Below, piece by piece: positions 34,887-44,451 of a stretch of DNA of 64,000 nucleotides (positions within the stretch are counted from its first letter, which is position 1; every line of letters starts with the position of its first letter). Under the pieces are notes generated by a model. The model was not told the origin of the DNA. It ran no database searches and saw only the letters and a program-made list of their open reading frames with translations. The stretch is from CAVTQZ01 sp963737015 (lineage in GTDB: Bacteria; Actinomycetota; Acidimicrobiia; Acidimicrobiales; UBA8190), in assembly GCA_963737015.1 (NCBI GenBank), contig CAVTQZ010000001.1:558001-622000 (forward strand), in the 5' to 3' direction. The position numbers were made by a program, and so were the translations under genes.

Positions 34887-35927
34887 ATGCGACTGCGGAT
34901 GTGGACGTTCATTGGGGCGCTCGGGGTCGTGGCGTTGGCGCTCTTCCCCGGCGGATCGGCGGTGGCCCAGCGCGCCGGCGTGGTCCCGAGCTTCGCACCC
35001 GGCTGTCCGACCCGGACCCCCGCATCGGACTCCGGCCCGTACTTCCTGACCGACACGGTCCCGCTTCCGCAGGGTGTGCACGTCGTGAGCAACGACGTGA
35101 ACGTCATCCTTCCCGCGGGCTATTGCACGAGTGGTGAGCGCTACCCGGTCGTCTACCTGCTCCACGGTGCCGGGGACACGTACAAGTCCTGGGAGTCCAA
35201 CACCGATCTGAAGACCTTCATCACCGCCAACTCCTCTAAGTACCCCTACGTTTTCGTCATGCCCGACGACGGCGCGAACGCGGAGGCCGGTTGGTACAGC
35301 AACTGGCTCGACGGCGAATGGCAGTACGAGACCTACGACATCGACGTCCTTCAGCGCTACGTGAACGACAGCTATGCCACCGAGTCGCGGGACATCGGTG
35401 TGGCGGGCCTGTCGATGGGAGGATTCGGCGCGCTTTCGTACGCGGCACGCCACCCGAGGATGTTCAAGGTGGCAGCGAGCTTCTCGGGCGCCCTCGACAT
35501 GCTCTACGGTGCTCCCGTCTCCGGCGTCGCGTTCAGCGAGTTGCACGCCTCCTACGGGACCCCTACGGCTGCGGTTTGGGGCGATCAGGTGAGTGACAGG
35601 GCGAACTGGGAGGCACACAACCCGGCCAGCCTGGCCGCAGACCTCTCGGGCACCAAGATCCTCCTCGCTTCCGGGACGGGCACTCCCGGGGGCTCACAAG
35701 GGGACGCTCTCGATCCTGCGGCCAACTTCGATCCGGGCGGATACGCCCTCGAGAGCTTCATCTTCCAGATGAACCTTTCGATGGTGAAGTCCCTCGAGAC
35801 TGCAGGGGTGCCGTTCACGACGCACTTCTACCCGGGCGGTTACCACGGCTGGCCCTACTGGCAGGCAGACCTCCACTGGGCGCTACCGCTCATGGCGCAG
35901 GCCCTCGGCGGCCCCGTCCACGGCTGA
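34887..35927 (+). CDS. Secreted alpha/beta-hydrolase (esterase D/antigen 85-like)
   Basis: 346 residues with a signal peptide (residues 1-28). Y-P-V-V-Y-L-L-H-G-A-G-D, nucleophile elbow G-L-S-M-G-G-F-G-A, catalytic His in Y-P-G-G-Y-H-G-W-P-Y-W. The fold matches the Esterase_D group, which includes mycolyltransferases and feruloyl esterases. Without a mycolate context it is best called a secreted esterase. Confidence 0.87.
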   Translation: MRLRMWTFIGALGVVALALFPGGSAVAQRAGVVPSFAPGCPTRTPASDSGPYFLTDTVPLPQGVHVVSNDVNVILPAGYCTSGERYPVVYLLHGAGDTYKSWESNTDLKTFITANSSKYPYVFVMPDDGANAEAGWYSNWLDGEWQYETYDIDVLQRYVNDSYATESRDIGVAGLSMGGFGALSYAARHPRMFKVAASFSGALDMLYGAPVSGVAFSELHASYGTPTAAVWGDQVSDRANWEAHNPASLAADLSGTKILLASGTGTPGGSQGDALDPAANFDPGGYALESFIFQMNLSMVKSLETAGVPFTTHFYPGGYHGWPYWQADLHWALPLMAQALGGPVHG

Positions 35928-35973
35928 CGCGACGCCTTGAGCTCCCCGCGCCGGCCGTGAACGGACAGGGCGC

Positions 35974-36663
35974 TCAGGCGAGTGGAATGTCCCAGATCGG
36001 GAACCAGTGCGAGAGGTCGGAGTCGACCGGAAGGTCGGTGCCGACGACGCTTCTGAGCCTCAGCTCCAGCTCGGTGTCTCGCTTCTCCTTCCCGGTGGGC
36101 GCGAAGGGATAGAAGGTTCCCCGTTTGGCGAGGTAGACGAGATACACCGGGCCGCTCGTCGAGACCGTATCGGGCGCCGGCGCTGAAGGATCGAGAGCCA
36201 CGCCTGCGCCCGTCGCAGCCGCATCCGGCCCGGGGCCGAACTCGAACACAGAGCACAGCAGCTGGGTGCTCCACCCTCCTTCTTCGAAGGAGGAGTGGAC
36301 CATGTGGACCCTCGTCACGAGATCCTCGATCTCTCCGCCTTCGACGAGGATCCAGCGGTAGCCGAAGCTGTCGGCTGCGTGACGCACCTCGAGGCCGGCG
36401 GCCGCGCTGCTGGTGGGGCCACTCTGGGCGCCGGCGCTGGCTGCCGAATCGGCGTCCGGAGTCTGGAGCAACTGGTCGATCTGCGACTGCATCTCGGCGA
36501 AAGGTTGGCCCGCGGGTGGCTTGAAGCAGACACCTGCCTTGCGGGTCGAAACGAGCCCGCACGAGACCTGGAGGGTGACGGCCGCTCCGGGAAGCGCGAA
36601 GAGGTTGTCGAGGTTCGCCCGTACGGGTTTTGTGCGTCCGAGAAGCGTGTCTAGAAGACCCAT
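35974..36663 (-). CDS. PspA-associated protein PspAB
   Basis: 229 residues. The start M-G-L-L-D-T-L-L-G-R-T-K-P and D-N-L-F-A-L-P matches the PspAB family found with PspA in actinobacteria. It has G-Y-R-W-I-L-V-E-G-G and Y-L-V-Y-L-A-K-R-G-T-F-Y-P-F-A-P later. Last gene of a pspA-htpX-pspAB set read leftward. Function in envelope stress is by association. Confidence 0.85.
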   Translation of the reverse strand: MGLLDTLLGRTKPVRANLDNLFALPGAAVTLQVSCGLVSTRKAGVCFKPPAGQPFAEMQSQIDQLLQTPDADSAASAGAQSGPTSSAAAGLEVRHAADSFGYRWILVEGGEIEDLVTRVHMVHSSFEEGGWSTQLLCSVFEFGPGPDAAATGAGVALDPSAPAPDTVSTSGPVYLVYLAKRGTFYPFAPTGKEKRDTELELRLRSVVGTDLPVDSDLSHWFPIWDIPLA

Positions 36664-36706
36664 GCAGCTGGTAGCCGAGAGAGCTCTCGCGTTGCGGTCG
36701 TGCCGC

Positions 36707-37633
36707 TCAGGCCTGGTTCATCTCGGCTTCCAGCCTTGCGAGCTGGTCGAGACGCTTCTGTAGCGGAGGGTGCGTGGAGAAAAGCGAGGAGAGGCTCGCT
36801 CCGTTTGCGATCGCCGGTGTGAAGTAGAAGGCGTTGAAGTGCTCGGCCGACCTCAGGTCCCTCGTCGGGATCCTCCCCAGCTCCCCGGTCACCTTTATGA
36901 GTGCGGACGCGAGAAGCGAGGGTCGTCCGATGAGGATGGCCCCTGACCTGTCAGCGGCGAGCTCCCTGTAGCGAGACAGCGCCATCGTGAGCAGGAAGCT
37001 GATCGCGTACACCAGAGCCGATACGACGAGCACCGCCATCTCGACGAGGACGATCTGACTACCGCCTTGGTTGTCTCGGCCACCACCGCCGAAGCCTCCG
37101 AAGAGCCCCGCATAGAGCATCACCCTCGTGAGCAGGCCCGCGAGCATCCCGAGGAAGCTGGCGATGGTCATCACCGCCACGTCGCGGTGGGCGACGTGGG
37201 AGAGCTCGTGCGCGAGCACCGCCTCGAGCTCGGGCTCTTCGAGCCTGCGCAGGATCCCCCGGGTGGCGCAGACGACTGCATTGTTCGGGTTGCGCCCGGT
37301 GGCGAACGCGTTGGGCATGTCGACCTCCGCCACGGCCACCCTCGGCTTCCTCATGTCCGCGAGAGCGCAAAGGCGGTCCACGACACCGTGAAGCTCGGGC
37401 TCCTCCTCGGGGCTCACCACATGCCCGTGCATCCCCCAGAGTGCGATCTTGTCGGAGAACCAGTACTGGCAGAACGCGAACGCGAGCGCGATGAAAATGA
37501 TGAAACCGAGGTTGAGCTTCAGGAAGAACAGCAGCGAGACGACGGCGCCGTAGAGCACCACGATGAAGAAACCGGTGAGGAACATCCGGGCCGTGAGCCC
37601 CCGGTCGGGTGGAATGCGGCGCGATATCGCCAT
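36707..37633 (-). CDS. htpX: Membrane zinc metalloprotease HtpX
   Basis: 308 residues. Two N-terminal helices, then H-E-L-S-H (H-E-x-x-H zinc motif) in V-L-A-H-E-L-S-H-V-A-H-R-D, two further helices and the third zinc ligand region R-E-L-A-A-D-R. M48 family protease that degrades damaged membrane proteins. Sits between pspA and pspAB, implying one envelope-stress operon. Confidence 0.92.
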   Translation of the reverse strand: MAISRRIPPDRGLTARMFLTGFFIVVLYGAVVSLLFFLKLNLGFIIFIALAFAFCQYWFSDKIALWGMHGHVVSPEEEPELHGVVDRLCALADMRKPRVAVAEVDMPNAFATGRNPNNAVVCATRGILRRLEEPELEAVLAHELSHVAHRDVAVMTIASFLGMLAGLLTRVMLYAGLFGGFGGGGRDNQGGSQIVLVEMAVLVVSALVYAISFLLTMALSRYRELAADRSGAILIGRPSLLASALIKVTGELGRIPTRDLRSAEHFNAFYFTPAIANGASLSSLFSTHPPLQKRLDQLARLEAEMNQA

Positions 37634-37642
37634 CTCAGTCCG

Positions 37643-38467
37643 TCACCTCTCGTCGGATGATTCGTTTGCCGAAGCATCGGGCTCGGCAGCCGAGGCCGTG
37701 GACATCGCCGACCCCGCAGCGCTCGGCGCCTGCTCGGAGCCCGCCGGAAGGCCGACGGGCGCCCCGCCTCCAGCCGCCAGCTCACCTTTGAGCTGCGCGA
37801 GTTCGCTGTCGACCTGCGAGGTCGCAGCGACCTTGTCGAGCTGCACTTGGATGTCGTCGGAGTTCGTCGTCAGGTCGGTGAGGGCACCGGACTGAAGCAG
37901 CTCGTCGATGGCCCCCGCACGGGCCTGCATCTGGGCGATCTTGTCCTGGGCGCGCTGCATGGTCATGCCCGCATCGTTCATCGAGGAGGAGATGCCGGCC
38001 GTGGCCTCACCGATCCGGCTCTGGGCCTCGGCGGCGGTGTAGCTCGCCTTCAGAGTCTCCTTGCGGGTCCGGAACGCCTCGACCTGGGCTTGCAGATGAT
38101 GGGAGGTGAGGATGAGCTTCTGTTCCTGAGACGCGATCTGCTCGTGCTGGCCTTGAAGGTCGGTCAGCTCCTGCCCGATCGCCGCACGACGCGTGAGGGC
38201 CTCCCGCGCGAGATCCTCACGGTTCTGTGTCAGTGCCAGACGGGCCTGCTCTTGAAGCTTGGAACCCTGCTGCTGCAACTGGGTGGCTTGGATCTCGATC
38301 CGCTTACGTGCAGTGGCTACCTCGGCGACACTTCGCCGCACCTTCTGCAGGTTCTCGAGCTGCTTCTCGTAGGAGAAGTCCAACGTGTCGCGGGGGTCTT
38401 CGGCGCGGTCGAGGACCTTGTTGGCCTTGGCACGAAAGATGTTCAAAAAGCGCTGGAACATACCCAT
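37643..38467 (-). CDS. pspA: PspA/IM30 (ESCRT-III-like) membrane-stress protein
   Basis: 274 residues, almost wholly coiled coil. It starts M-G-M-F-Q-R-F-L-N-I-F-R-A-K-A-N, an amphipathic membrane-binding helix, followed by long Gln/Arg-rich coils and an Ala/Ser/Gly-rich disordered tail. It assembles on damaged inner membranes. First gene of the pspA-htpX-pspAB set. Confidence 0.9.
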   Translation of the reverse strand: MGMFQRFLNIFRAKANKVLDRAEDPRDTLDFSYEKQLENLQKVRRSVAEVATARKRIEIQATQLQQQGSKLQEQARLALTQNREDLAREALTRRAAIGQELTDLQGQHEQIASQEQKLILTSHHLQAQVEAFRTRKETLKASYTAAEAQSRIGEATAGISSSMNDAGMTMQRAQDKIAQMQARAGAIDELLQSGALTDLTTNSDDIQVQLDKVAATSQVDSELAQLKGELAAGGGAPVGLPAGSEQAPSAAGSAMSTASAAEPDASANESSDER

Positions 38468-38626
38468 CGCAGTGGGTCCTCCTGGTAGACGGAACCGCGG
38501 GCGACGTCCTCGGCGAGTCTATGGGAGCCCACCCACCCTCCCGCCGCGCCTCCCGCCGCCAGCGCCCTTTCCGAACGACGACTTCGCACTGTACGGCGAC
38601 GCCGCCGCCGCCTGTACCTTGGGCGG

Positions 38627-39563
38627 GTGTCGTCGCGCCTGTGCCTGCTCGCCGTCCACGCCCACCCCGACGACGAGGCATCGAAGGGCGCAGGCACGGT
38701 CGCCCGATACCACGCCGAGGGGGTACGAACGGTGCTCGTGTGCTGCACCGGCGGTGAGGAGGGCGACATCCTGAACCCCGCGATGGACTCGCCCGAGGTC
38801 AGGGCCGACCTGCCAGCGCGTTCGCATCAGTGAGCTCGAGCAGTCGACCCGGATCATCGGCTACGACGAGGTCGTCATGCTCGGCTACCGGGATTCCGGG
38901 ATGCCCGGCACACCGGCGAACGAGCGGCCGGATTGCTTCGCCCGTGTGGCTCTCGAGGAGGCAGTTGGCCGCCTGGTGGCGGTCTTCAGGCTTGAGCGCC
39001 CACAAGTCGTGGTCACCTACGGCGACGACCAGCGCGGATACCCGCACCCCGACCACCTGAGGGTCCACGAGGTCTCGGTCGCAGCCTTCGAAGCTTCGGG
39101 GGACGCGAGCGCTTATCCGGATGCCGGAGAACCCTGGCAGCCACTCAAGCTTTACTACGTCGGTTGGTCCGGCAGGCGAATCCTGGCCATGCACGAGAAG
39201 TACCTGGAGCTGGGGCTCGAGTCTCCGTTCGACGAGAAGTGGTTGGAGAGAGCTTCGTCGCAGGGCCAGAGGTTCACTACCGTCGTGGACCTGGGCGAGT
39301 ACGCGCAGGTGCAGCGTGATGCGCTCCTCGCGCACGCCACGCAGGTCGATCCGAAGTCACCCTTCTGGTTCGGACTTCCCCCCGAGGTCGCGCGGACGGT
39401 TCATCCCTTCGACGAGTACGTGCTCGCGCGTAGCCTCGTCGGCGTGAGCGTCCCTGGGCGCCACGAAGGGGCCCCGGGTTCGACCGGACCGGTCGGTCCC
39501 GACGGCGCCGAGATCCTCGAGAACGACCTGTTCGCCGGTGTGCAGGAGCGTAACGATGGCTAG
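38627..39563 (+). CDS. mca: Mycothiol S-conjugate amidase Mca (one apparent frameshift)
   Basis: LmbE/PIG-L fold zinc amidase. It cleaves mycothiol conjugates in detoxification. V-H-A-H-P-D-D-E-A-S-K-G (zinc motif) and the Mca-specific C-C-T-G-G-E-E-G-D-I-L-N-P-A-M-D near the N-terminus; G-Y-P-H-P-D-H (zinc) and Y-P-D-A-G-E-P-W later. An extra A at 38815 breaks the frame; without it L-P-R-V-R-I-S-E-L-E-Q joins the halves, about 311 residues. GTG 38627. Indicates that this organism makes mycothiol. Confidence 0.88.
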
Positions 39564-39639
39564 CATGCCGGGCGCGATGTCCGCCCGGTCCAGCGGCGAC
39601 GCCTTGGCCCGAAGTGACCAACCAGGGAGGGGATGACAA

Positions 39640-40026
39640 ATGCCGAAGTGGCTCACCCAGGAATGGCTCGACGAGACGAGGCAGATGTCGGAGAGCCAGC
39701 CCGAACGGCCTGGCGCGTCCGCCCGCATGCAGTACGTGGTGACTGGAGGCCCCGACGGCGACATCGAGTACTACTGGGTCCTCGAGAACGGCAAGCTTCA
39801 GGAGAGCAAGCTCGGTCACCTCGACGACGCAGAGGTCACCCTCACCACTGCCTACCCCGACGCGCTCAAGATCCAAAAGGGTGAGCTCGACGCAAATGCT
39901 GCCTTCATGCAGGGGAAGGTGAAGGTCACAGGCAACATGGCGAAAGTCATGTCACTGTTGCCGATCACGAACTCACCGGAGTACAAGCAGCTGCAGGCCG
40001 ACATAGCAGGCGTCACCGAGTACTGA
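39640..40026 (+). CDS. SCP2 sterol-binding domain protein
   Basis: 128 residues. A single SCP2-like fold: an N-terminal helix, a beta sheet with Y-Y-W-V-L-E-N-G-K, then F-M-Q-G-K-V-K-V-T-G-N-M-A-K-V-M. Such domains bind lipids or acyl-CoA. GGGAGGGG before ATG 39640. Substrate unknown. Confidence 0.85.
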   Translation: MPKWLTQEWLDETRQMSESQPERPGASARMQYVVTGGPDGDIEYYWVLENGKLQESKLGHLDDAEVTLTTAYPDALKIQKGELDANAAFMQGKVKVTGNMAKVMSLLPITNSPEYKQLQADIAGVTEY

Positions 40027-40047
40027 TCGACGCGCGGCCGATACTCC

Positions 40048-40887
40048 TCAGGTACTTTCACGCATGAGGTCGCGAAGGGCTCTGTAGCCGACGAGGATGA
40101 TCCCCTGCTCGTCCAAGGCCTTTCGGAGATCGGGATCGGTGACGAGGAGACGATGATCATCGGCACGGGCAACCGCGTCGGGGGCGAGGCTCTGAAGCTC
40201 CGGGCTGTCCACGGCGGGATGGAGGTATGCCTCTGTGACCCCTGGTCTCAGCTGAGAGATCGCTTCGAGGAGAGCCGTACGGGCGCCGACCCCGCCGTTC
40301 ACGTGGACGAGGTCGTCGGGAAAGAGGACTCCGCCCTGGTCTGCAAGCTCGCGAAACCGGAAGCCGATCATCGGTTCCGTGTCCGGCCCCGACAGGCGGA
40401 GCGGTAGCCGGAATTCGAGAGCCAGCTCGAGGTAAACGTCGAAGAACTCGGCCTTCATCTGCATGGTCCCGAGGTGGGTATCGAGGTGGCTCACATCGAA
40501 TCCCCAGAGGATGGCGCGCTCGACCTGGGCACGGCATTCGCGCCGCACCTCGTCGAGGTCGGCGTGGTCCCACACGTCGTGGACCGTGCGAGGAAAGCCG
40601 CCGTCTCCGTCGAGCAGCGAGGGCGCGTAAGTGATCGGTCCCCACCTATAGAGATCGAACTGGGCGTTCAATGTGAGGTGCACCCCCACGTCGTCCCCTC
40701 TGTAACCGGCGACGGCGCCTCTGGCCCACGGGCAGGGCACCATGAGGCTCGCGCTCGTCGCGAGACCCGTGCGAAGGGCCTCGTACACGCCGACGTTCGC
40801 CGCATGGCACAACCCGAGATCGTCGCAGTTCAAGATCAGCAACTTGGAGTTCTCGTCGTAACCGAGGCGCTCAGCCAGCGACTGCAC
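40048..40887 (-). CDS. ChbG/YdjC family carbohydrate deacetylase
   Basis: 279 residues. Metal-dependent deacetylase fold: L-I-L-N-C-D-D-L-G-L-C (metal Asp), G-V-H-L-T-L-N, S-H-L-D-T-H-L-G (metal His) and a C-terminal E-A-Y-L-H-P-A. ChbG-family enzymes remove acetyl groups from chitooligosaccharides or related sugars. Actual substrate unknown. Confidence 0.85.
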   Translation of the reverse strand: MQSLAERLGYDENSKLLILNCDDLGLCHAANVGVYEALRTGLATSASLMVPCPWARGAVAGYRGDDVGVHLTLNAQFDLYRWGPITYAPSLLDGDGGFPRTVHDVWDHADLDEVRRECRAQVERAILWGFDVSHLDTHLGTMQMKAEFFDVYLELALEFRLPLRLSGPDTEPMIGFRFRELADQGGVLFPDDLVHVNGGVGARTALLEAISQLRPGVTEAYLHPAVDSPELQSLAPDAVARADDHRLLVTDPDLRKALDEQGIILVGYRALRDLMREST

Positions 40888-40951
40888 GGAAGAGAACGTA
40901 GCGCCCGTCGGGCAATGCGGGTCCGATCACCGGCCCTTGAACGGGCGAAGG

Positions 40952-41212
40952 TCAGGCGGCGTCGGCGTCGCCCTCTGCAAAGCGGCTGTTCGCCGCTGCC
41001 AAGGAGGCGCGGGCTGCAGCGAGCCCCGCCCGCCCCGCCCGCGCGCGTCCGCTCGTCCATCCGCCAATCCCCGGTGTCCCGAGTGCGCCTGCGTCGCGCC
41101 CGGTGCGCACGAGGGCCCACCCCCACCGCAGAGGCGTCCGAAGCGGAAGCGGCGGGGAATCCAGGGTCCAGAGCGCGAGACGGCCGCGGCATCCCCGAAC
41201 CCGACGTGGCAA
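40952..41212 (-). CDS. Possible small hypothetical protein in an otherwise gene-poor gap
   Basis: The gap 40888-41327 is extremely GC-rich. The only frame worth noting encodes 86 residues; its C-terminal part forms a plausible alanine-rich helix (G-L-A-A-A-R-A-S-L-A-A-A-N). The N-terminal half is Arg/Leu/Pro-rich and looks like a chance frame. I see no RNA gene or repeat here. Confidence 0.25.
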   Translation of the reverse strand: MPRRVRGCRGRLALWTLDSPPLPLRTPLRWGWALVRTGRDAGALGTPGIGGWTSGRARAGRAGLAAARASLAAANSRFAEGDADAA

Positions 41213-41327
41213 AGGGGAGCTCTGGCTGGTCAGCGCGCCATTTGCGTGCCAGCCTGTCCAGGCGGGCCTGCTGGTGCTGCGATTCGTGCATGGGGACAGG
41301 TTCGCTCACCGGTGTAACACTCTGGGC

Positions 41328-42284
41328 ATGGACCGCTACGGCATCACGGTTCCGTTCGACGGAGTGCCCCTTTCCGAGCACCAATCATGGTTCGAACGCC
41401 TCGAACGGCTCGGGTACACCGACGTTTGGACGGGAGAGGCGAACGCGGCTGACGGCTTCACCCCGTTGGCGCTGGCCGCGGTTGCATCCAAACGTCTCAG
41501 GCTCGGGACGGCAATCGTTCCCGTGTACACCCGCGGCCCGGGCCTCCTGGCGGTCCAGGCGGCGAGCATGGCTGAGCTCGCGCCGGGCCGTTTCGCCCTC
41601 GGCATCGGCTCGTCCTCGGACGTGATCGTCGAGAAGTGGAACGCCTCGAATTTCGTCGACCCGTACAAGAGGGTGCGAGACACCGTGTGGTTCTTGAGGT
41701 CGGCATTGAGCGGCGAGAAGGTGGACCGGGACTTCGACACGTTTTCGGTCCACGGCTTTCGTCTCGCGCGTCCGGTCGCGGAGCCGCCGCCCATCTTGGT
41801 GGCGGCGCTCCGAAAGGGCATGTTGCGCTTGGCGGGACGAGAAGCCGATGGTGCCGTTATCAACTGGCTCTCCGCCGACGACGTGAAGCAGGTGGCACCC
41901 GAGGTGGGCCAAGGAAAGGAAATTGTCGCACGCATCTTCGTCTGCCTCACCGAGGACGCCGAGCGCGCCAGGTTCGTGGGTCGCATGGCCATAGCGGCGT
42001 ACCTGAACGTCGGCGTCTATGCGGCGTTCCACAGGTGGCTTGGACGCGGGCCAGCTCTCGAAGGGATGTGGAAGGCGTGGGAGGCCGGCGACAGGAAGGC
42101 GGCGCTCGCGGCCATCCCGGACGCAGTCGTGGACGACTTGATCGTGCACGGTTCAGGGCCTCAATGCCGTTCACACATACGTCAATACGTGGAGAACGGA
42201 GTCACCGTGCCGGTGCTCGCCCTGTTGCCGGGTGAGGTCGATCTCGCCACTTCCCTCGAGATGCTCTCACCTTCCGCCTCCTGA
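41328..42284 (+). CDS. LLM class F420-dependent oxidoreductase
   Basis: 318 residues, ATG 41328. TIM-barrel luciferase family: R-Y-G-I-T-V-P-F start, L-G-Y-T-D-V-W-T-G-E, L-R-L-G-T-A-I-V-P-V-Y-T-R-G-P, A-P-G-R-F-A-L-G-I-G-S-S-S. This pattern is close to the gene at 44452 (G-T-A-V-I-P-V-Y-P-R-H-P); both resemble the TIGR03564/03841 type of F420 enzymes. Substrate unknown. Confidence 0.87.
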   Translation: MDRYGITVPFDGVPLSEHQSWFERLERLGYTDVWTGEANAADGFTPLALAAVASKRLRLGTAIVPVYTRGPGLLAVQAASMAELAPGRFALGIGSSSDVIVEKWNASNFVDPYKRVRDTVWFLRSALSGEKVDRDFDTFSVHGFRLARPVAEPPPILVAALRKGMLRLAGREADGAVINWLSADDVKQVAPEVGQGKEIVARIFVCLTEDAERARFVGRMAIAAYLNVGVYAAFHRWLGRGPALEGMWKAWEAGDRKAALAAIPDAVVDDLIVHGSGPQCRSHIRQYVENGVTVPVLALLPGEVDLATSLEMLSPSAS

Positions 42285-42305
42285 GCGTTGCGAGTGCGTC
42301 CGGCG

Positions 42306-43202
42306 TCAGGCAGACAGCACAGCCGAGAGTGCTCCTTCGATCGCAGGCTGCTCGAAGCTGAAACCCGCCGCTTCTAGGCGCGCGGGGACGATGCGCTGGC
42401 TCGCCAATACGACCTCGTTTGCCATCTCGGTCCCGAGGGCCAGCCGCAACGCTGCGCCCGGCACCGGAAGCACGGCCGGTCGCCCTAGTGCCCGGCCGAG
42501 GGCGCGCGTGAAATCGGCGTTCGGTACGGGGTTCGGCGAACAGGCATTCACCGGGCCGTTCATCGATTCGTCCTCGATCGACCGCAAAATTGCCGAGACC
42601 TCGTCGCGCAGTGTTATCCAACTGAGCCACTGGTCACCGCGTCCGAGTGGGCCTCCCAACCCCAAACGGAACAATGGCAGTTGACGGCCGAGGGCGCCCC
42701 CGTTCTTTGCGAGCACCACCCCCGAGCGGAGGCGGACGACGCGCAGCCCTTTCGAACGGGCCGGCGCGGTCGCCGCCTCCCACGCCTCGCACAGATCCGA
42801 CAGGAACCCGTTTCCTCTCGAGCTGTCCTCAGTGAGGACTTCGTCACCACGGTTCCCGTAGAAGCCGATCGCCGAAGCGTTTACGACCACGCGTGGCGAC
42901 GGCGCTAGCGACGCGATCGTCTCGCAGAGGAAGCTCGTCGAAGCGATTCGGCTGCCGAGGAGCATCTCTTTGCGTTTTTCGGACCAGCGGCGGTTTCCGA
43001 TCCCCGCACCCGACAGGTTCACGACTGCTTCGCATCCCCTGACCGCGTCGATGTCGATGCTTCGCTCGTAAGGGTCCCAGTGGGCCTCTCCGGGTCCCGG
43101 TGTACGACGGACCATTCGCACGACGTCGTGGCCGCCGTCGCGCAGATGCGTGAATAGCGCCTGTCCGATGAGCCCGCTCGACCCTGTCAATGCGATACGC
43201 AA
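42306..43202 (-). CDS. TIGR01777-type epimerase/SDR protein (YfcH-like)
   Basis: 298 residues. Rossmann start M-R-I-A-L-T-G-S-S-G-L-I-G-Q-A-L, then V-V-N-L-S-G-A, R-W-S-E-K-R-K and S-A-I-G-F-Y-G, all typical of the TIGR01777 family. Role unknown; related proteins influence cell division or sugar-nucleotide metabolism. Confidence 0.88.
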   Translation of the reverse strand: MRIALTGSSGLIGQALFTHLRDGGHDVVRMVRRTPGPGEAHWDPYERSIDIDAVRGCEAVVNLSGAGIGNRRWSEKRKEMLLGSRIASTSFLCETIASLAPSPRVVVNASAIGFYGNRGDEVLTEDSSRGNGFLSDLCEAWEAATAPARSKGLRVVRLRSGVVLAKNGGALGRQLPLFRLGLGGPLGRGDQWLSWITLRDEVSAILRSIEDESMNGPVNACSPNPVPNADFTRALGRALGRPAVLPVPGAALRLALGTEMANEVVLASQRIVPARLEAAGFSFEQPAIEGALSAVLSA

Positions 43203-43334
43203 GACGCATGCCTCCCCGAGAGCTTCGGCAGCTCGACTACCCAGACGTTACGTCCGGCATTTTCGTCGGTATCCGCCGGGCTCCGGCGCGAGCGTGCGGG
43301 ACATGTCCATCACCATCCACGTGGACGCAGTCAC

Positions 43335-43838
43335 TCATCCGGCCGACTGGGCCGAATAGCGGGCCTGAATCTCCTTGTCCGCCGCCCTCACCTGTTCGGC
43401 GAGGCTCTCTCGGCTGCGCGCCAGATCGTCTGCGACGCGGTCGTCCGACAGGGCCAGTATCCGGACGGCCAGCAGGCCCGCGTTCCTCGCGCCGTTGACA
43501 GCGACCGTGGCCACCGGGATCCCTCTGGGCATCTGCACTGTCGAGAGCATCGAGTCGATGCCGCCGAGATCACCGGCTGCGATCGGGACGCCGATGACAG
43601 GAAGAGTCGAAGCCGCCGCGAGGACTCCGGCGAGATGTGCCGCTCCCCCCGCGCCGGCTATCAGCACCTTGATCCCCTGTGACGACGCCTGCCTTGCGAA
43701 CGCCATCGTGTCGTCAGGAGTGCGGTGAGCAGAAAGCACCCGGACCTGAACCGGGATAGAGAACTCCTTCAGCGCTTCGACAGCACCCTCCATAACGGGG
43801 GCGTCCGAGGCGCTCCCCATCACGATCGCAACCGACAT
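43335..43838 (-). CDS. purE: N5-carboxyaminoimidazole ribonucleotide mutase (class I PurE)
   Basis: 167 residues. V-A-I-V-M-G-S-A-S-D start, S-A-H-R-T-P and A-G-A-G-G-A-A-H-L-A-G-V are the PurE hallmarks, including the catalytic His of H-R-T-P. It converts N5-CAIR to CAIR in purine synthesis. No purK is adjacent in the window. Confidence 0.94.
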   Translation of the reverse strand: MSVAIVMGSASDAPVMEGAVEALKEFSIPVQVRVLSAHRTPDDTMAFARQASSQGIKVLIAGAGGAAHLAGVLAAASTLPVIGVPIAAGDLGGIDSMLSTVQMPRGIPVATVAVNGARNAGLLAVRILALSDDRVADDLARSRESLAEQVRAADKEIQARYSAQSAG

Positions 43839-43864
43839 CCTTGTTTCTCCCTTCCCGTTTCGTC

Positions 43865-44365
43865 TCAGGGACCCGCCACACGGCGGAGAACCCCGCGTAG
43901 GTGTGGCACGAGCTCACGTCCCACGGCCATCATGTCGAGCTCGTAGCTGAGCTCGTCACCACGAACCGCCAGACGTCGCACGATGCGCGCCACGTCCTTT
44001 GCGCCCGGCACCTTCTCTACCCGTACCGAGGACAAAGTCAGCACGGAACCTTCAAGCGATCCCTCCGAAAGCTCCATGTGACCGGTCGGATGGGCCACCA
44101 CCACGTCCACAAGCGCACCCTCAACGGAAGACCGGCATCGCCAGTAGCCCATCTCGGTGTGCATGGGCGCGCCTTCATCGAGCGACCACGACCTCTGGGT
44201 ATAGGCGAAGAAGGGCTTTCCCATGTGTGAGAAGGTCACCTCCTCGCCGAAGTCGAACGGCTCGATCGTCGGGTATTCGCCGCGCCCCTCGCCAGCCCAT
44301 CTCCCCAGGAGGAAGGAGATGGGTCGAAGGTCAGGGTGCAGTTCGAAGAGGACCGATGTGGACAC
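43865..44365 (-). CDS. Nitrobindin-like heme-binding beta-barrel protein
   Basis: 166 residues from GTG 44365 (GTG 44422 would add 19). The barrel begins H-P-D-L-R-P-I-S-F-L-L-G-R-W-A-G-E-G-R-G-E-Y-P-T, the G-x-W-x-G-x-G and Y-P-T-I signature of nitrobindins; P-H-L-R-G-V-L-R near the end contains the expected proximal histidine. Such proteins bind heme and react with NO or peroxynitrite. Confidence 0.82.
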   Translation of the reverse strand: MSTSVLFELHPDLRPISFLLGRWAGEGRGEYPTIEPFDFGEEVTFSHMGKPFFAYTQRSWSLDEGAPMHTEMGYWRCRSSVEGALVDVVVAHPTGHMELSEGSLEGSVLTLSSVRVEKVPGAKDVARIVRRLAVRGDELSYELDMMAVGRELVPHLRGVLRRVAGP

Positions 44366-44451
44366 CGCCGAGACCGTACCGGAGAGCGCCGCATCCCGAC
44401 GAGGAGCTGGAAAGCTGGGCACCAGGCGATCGGAGGAACGGAGGAGTCGAA

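Noticed and set aside
4139..39563. Programmed ribosomal frameshifting in smc, ffh, trmD, amidase, integrase and mca
   Set aside because: The shifts have different directions and no slippery heptamers or following pseudoknots are evident; several lie at homopolymers.
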